DNA of 64,000 nucleotides from an uncultured SAR116 cluster alpha proteobacterium (lineage in GTDB: Bacteria; Pseudomonadota; Alphaproteobacteria; Puniceispirillales; Marisalimonadaceae). Each line of letters opens with the position of its first letter. The stretch's first letter is position 1. Positions 61,410 through 64,000 of this stretch are shown here, piece by piece. Made by a program: the position numbers and the translations under genes. The stretch covers positions 1-64,000 of the forward strand of contig CACBMD010000001.1 in NCBI GenBank assembly GCA_902539895.1, written 5' to 3'. The notes beneath the pieces are model-generated. The model searched no databases. It saw nothing but the letters and a program-made list of their open reading frames with translations, and was not told where the DNA came from.

Positions 61410-61504
61410 AAAATGTCCTCTTTTTTTTTATACTTTATTTTTTTTTTAATAGAATTCAAGTATTTTTAAATTTATTATAAAAAAATTTATAATAGGGGAT
61501 AATA

Positions 61505-61627
61505 ATGACTTTTATATTTGGAATAATAATTGCTGCTCTAGTTTTTTTCTTTTCAAATGAAATTCAAGAAATTATGATCTCCACCGGTTTAAGAGATTAT
61601 TTGGTAGATTGGCTTCAGTCTTGGTGA
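61505..61627 (+). CDS. Candidate 40-aa membrane microprotein (MTFIFGIIIAALVFFFSNEIQEIMISTGLRDYLVDWLQSW)
   Basis: Hand-translated; preceded by AGGGGATA; one TM helix plus amphipathic tail. Confidence 0.5.
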   Translation: MTFIFGIIIAALVFFFSNEIQEIMISTGLRDYLVDWLQSW

Positions 61628-61718
61628 TTAGATAACACTTTTCTAATTGTATAAAATTTAGCTTTAACTATTATCAAGTAATAAACATAACTTAAATTTT
61701 CTAATTTGGGTAACTTTA

Positions 61719-63359
61719 ATGGCAGATAATTTTGATTACATTATAGTTGGTGCAGGATCTTCTGGTTGCGTTTTGGCAAATAGGCTGAGTGCAAATCGTA
61801 AAAATTCAGTATGTGTATTGGAAGCAGGTCCGACTGACTGGAATCCATTTATACATATACCTGCAGGTTTTATGAAAACTCTTGTTAATCCAAATGTAAA
61901 TTGGTTATTTAAATCTGAACCTAGTTGGGGTACAGATGGAAGAGTAATAGACATTCCAAGAGGTAAAACATTAGGCGGATCAAGTTCAATAAATGGTATG
62001 GTTTTCAATAGAGGACAAAACCTAGATTTTGATGTTTGGGCTCAAAAGGGTAATAAAGGTTGGAGTTATTCAGATTTACTTCCATATTTTAAAAAATATG
62101 AAAAAAGACTGGGTGAATTTGATGACGTTTATCGAGGAACACAAGGCGAATTGCCAATCACAGATCTTGAATACAGAGATCCTTTATGTGAAGCATTTAT
62201 CAAAAGTGCTATAGAACAAGGTATTCCACTTAATAAAGATTACAATGGGAAATTGCAAGAAGGTGTTTCTTACGTACAACGTACCACTAGAGGTAGATTT
62301 AGAGTAAGTGCTGCAAAAGCATTTTTGAAACCAGCCAAGTCCAGAAAAAATCTCCAAATAATAACCAACGCATTCGTTACAAAAATTAACTTTAATAATA
62401 AAACAGCAATTGGTGTTGAATATTTAATAGGAGGAAGAGGAGGAAAAAAGATTAACCTTAGAGCAAATAAGGAAATAATATTATCATCTGGTGTTATAAA
62501 ATCACCTCATATTCTACATATGTCGGGTGTTGGTCCCGTTGAAGATCTTAAAAAACTTGGAATAGATGTCATTCATGATCTTAAAGGTGTAGGAATGAAC
62601 TTAAGAGACCATTTTGCTCCTAGATTAACTGCAAGAGCTAAAAATGTTGAAACAGTAAATGAAAAATCTAGAGGGTTTAAACTTCTAAAAGAAATTGGAA
62701 AATATATAATTGGTAAACAATCTATAGTAAATTTAAGTCCTACGTTAGTATATTGTTTCTGGCATTCTAATGAAGAAATAAGAAATCACGATCTTCAAAT
62801 GACTTTTACTCCAGCATCGTATAAAGAAGGTGTTCAATCGACCTTAGATACTGAACCTGGATTTACGGTTACTGCGTGGCAACAAAGACCTGAATCACTT
62901 GGTTGGATAAAATCAAAAACAAATGACCCATTCGACGCTCCATTAATTCAACCTAATTACTTGGATGCTGAAGAAGATAAGAGGGTAGTTGTTGCGGGAT
63001 TAAAACTATCTAGAAGACTAATGCATTCTAAAGCTCTTTCACATTACTTTGATTATGAAGTTTATCCTGGAATTGAAAAACAATCAGATGAAGAATTACT
63101 TCAAGTTGCAAGAGAAAGAGGAACTACAACCTATCATCAGATGGGAACATGTAGAATGGGTCCAAAAACTGACCCAACTGCAGTTGTTGATGATAATCTT
63201 AAAGTTTATGGTTTAAACAATCTTAGAGTTATTGACGCGTCGATTATGCCAACAATGTTATCTGCAAATTTACACTCTGGCGCTACATTAATAGGAGAAA
63301 AAGGTTCTGATTTAGTACTTGGAAAAGAACCAATTGATCCAATAGTTTTAAATTATTAA
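61719..63359 (+). CDS. GMC family oxidoreductase (choline dehydrogenase-like)
   Basis: FDYIIVGAGSSGCVLANRLS, GGSSSINGMVFNRG, TTYHQMGTCRMG, LRVIDASIMPTMLSANLHSGATLIGEKGSDL. Confidence 0.95.
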   Translation: MADNFDYIIVGAGSSGCVLANRLSANRKNSVCVLEAGPTDWNPFIHIPAGFMKTLVNPNVNWLFKSEPSWGTDGRVIDIPRGKTLGGSSSINGMVFNRGQNLDFDVWAQKGNKGWSYSDLLPYFKKYEKRLGEFDDVYRGTQGELPITDLEYRDPLCEAFIKSAIEQGIPLNKDYNGKLQEGVSYVQRTTRGRFRVSAAKAFLKPAKSRKNLQIITNAFVTKINFNNKTAIGVEYLIGGRGGKKINLRANKEIILSSGVIKSPHILHMSGVGPVEDLKKLGIDVIHDLKGVGMNLRDHFAPRLTARAKNVETVNEKSRGFKLLKEIGKYIIGKQSIVNLSPTLVYCFWHSNEEIRNHDLQMTFTPASYKEGVQSTLDTEPGFTVTAWQQRPESLGWIKSKTNDPFDAPLIQPNYLDAEEDKRVVVAGLKLSRRLMHSKALSHYFDYEVYPGIEKQSDEELLQVARERGTTTYHQMGTCRMGPKTDPTAVVDDNLKVYGLNNLRVIDASIMPTMLSANLHSGATLIGEKGSDLVLGKEPIDPIVLNY

Positions 63360-63384
63360 TTTAAATTTTTTTAAAAGGGAAAAA

Positions 63385-64000
63385 GTGGCAAAATCAGAAA
63401 AATATGTACCTCCAAAAAAATGGGAGTGGGACAAAGATAATGGTGGTAAATTCGCCAACATTAACAGGCCAATCTCAGGTAATACTCATGTAAAAGATCT
63501 TCCAGTTGGGAAACATCCTTTTCAATTATATTCTCAAGGTACGCCAAATGGTGTTAAAATAACCATTATGCTTGAGGAATTACTTGATTTAGGAATTAAG
63601 GAAGCAGAATATGATGCATGGTTAATAAGAATAGGAAATGGAGATCAGTTTAGTTCTGGCTTTGTAGAAATTAATCCTAATTCTAAAATACCTAGTCTTT
63701 TAGATAAATCTCGAGATCACCCAGTGAGGATTTTTGAATCTGGGTCAATTTTATTATATTTAGCAGAAAAATTTGATATTTTTATTCCTAAAAAATTTGA
63801 AGATAGAACAGAATGTCTCAACTGGTTGTTTTGGCAAATGGCAAGTGCACCTTATTTAGGAGGTGGCTTTGGCCATTTTTATGCTTATGCTCCAGAAAAA
63901 TATGAATATCCAATAAATCGATTTGCTATGGAAGTTAAAAGACAATTAGATGTCTTAGATAAGTTATTATCTGATAAAAATTTTATTTGTTGTGAAGAAT
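63385..64000 (+). CDS. yghU: Glutathione S-transferase family, YghU-like (3' truncated by window)
   Basis: GTG start; MAKSEKYVPPKKWEWDKDNGGKFANINRPISGNTHVKDLPVGKHPFQLYSQGTPNGVKITIMLEELL...NPNSKIPSLLD...ESGSILLYLAEKF. Confidence 0.9.
   Translation, partial: MAKSEKYVPPKKWEWDKDNGGKFANINRPISGNTHVKDLPVGKHPFQLYSQGTPNGVKITIMLEELLDLGIKEAEYDAWLIRIGNGDQFSSGFVEINPNSKIPSLLDKSRDHPVRIFESGSILLYLAEKFDIFIPKKFEDRTECLNWLFWQMASAPYLGGGFGHFYAYAPEKYEYPINRFAMEVKRQLDVLDKLLSDKNFICCEE

Noticed and set aside
61430-61450. Long T-run near 61430-61450 as a rho-independent terminator
   Set aside because: No convincing GC stem precedes it on either strand; AT-rich intergenic sequence.

Overview
This window is an AT-rich, gene-dense bacterial chromosome segment. 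Gene content (ETF-QO, Mrp antiporter, DMT/TauD/GMC families) suggests a streamlined marine alphaproteobacterium, but the taxonomy is inference only. It begins inside a formate dehydrogenase alpha gene and ends inside a YghU-type glutathione transferase gene. Main blocks: a MarR/EmrA/EmrB-like efflux operon with a strong palindromic operator candidate; a MoxR + CoxE-like (VWA) pair; a roughly 10-gene Mrp/Mnh cation antiporter operon with several NuoL/M/N-like subunits; a thiX - TPP riboswitch - thiY module; a tRNA-Pro(TGG); a higher-GC cassette made of a double-DUF1538 membrane protein, two PII-like proteins and a coiled-coil protein (the best candidate for an under-described system); a four-gene ligase-associated DNA repair module (ATP ligase, MBL exonuclease, Lhr-like helicase, PdeM); a catabolic patch (DehI-like, TauD, VOC, SDR, MR/MLE); and a DUF3726/unknown/M19 trio. 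A recurrent anomaly is four apparent +1 frameshifts in three loci, all at runs of A on the + strand, plus one in-frame TAA in a TauD gene. No CRISPR array, rRNA, prophage or transposase was seen.
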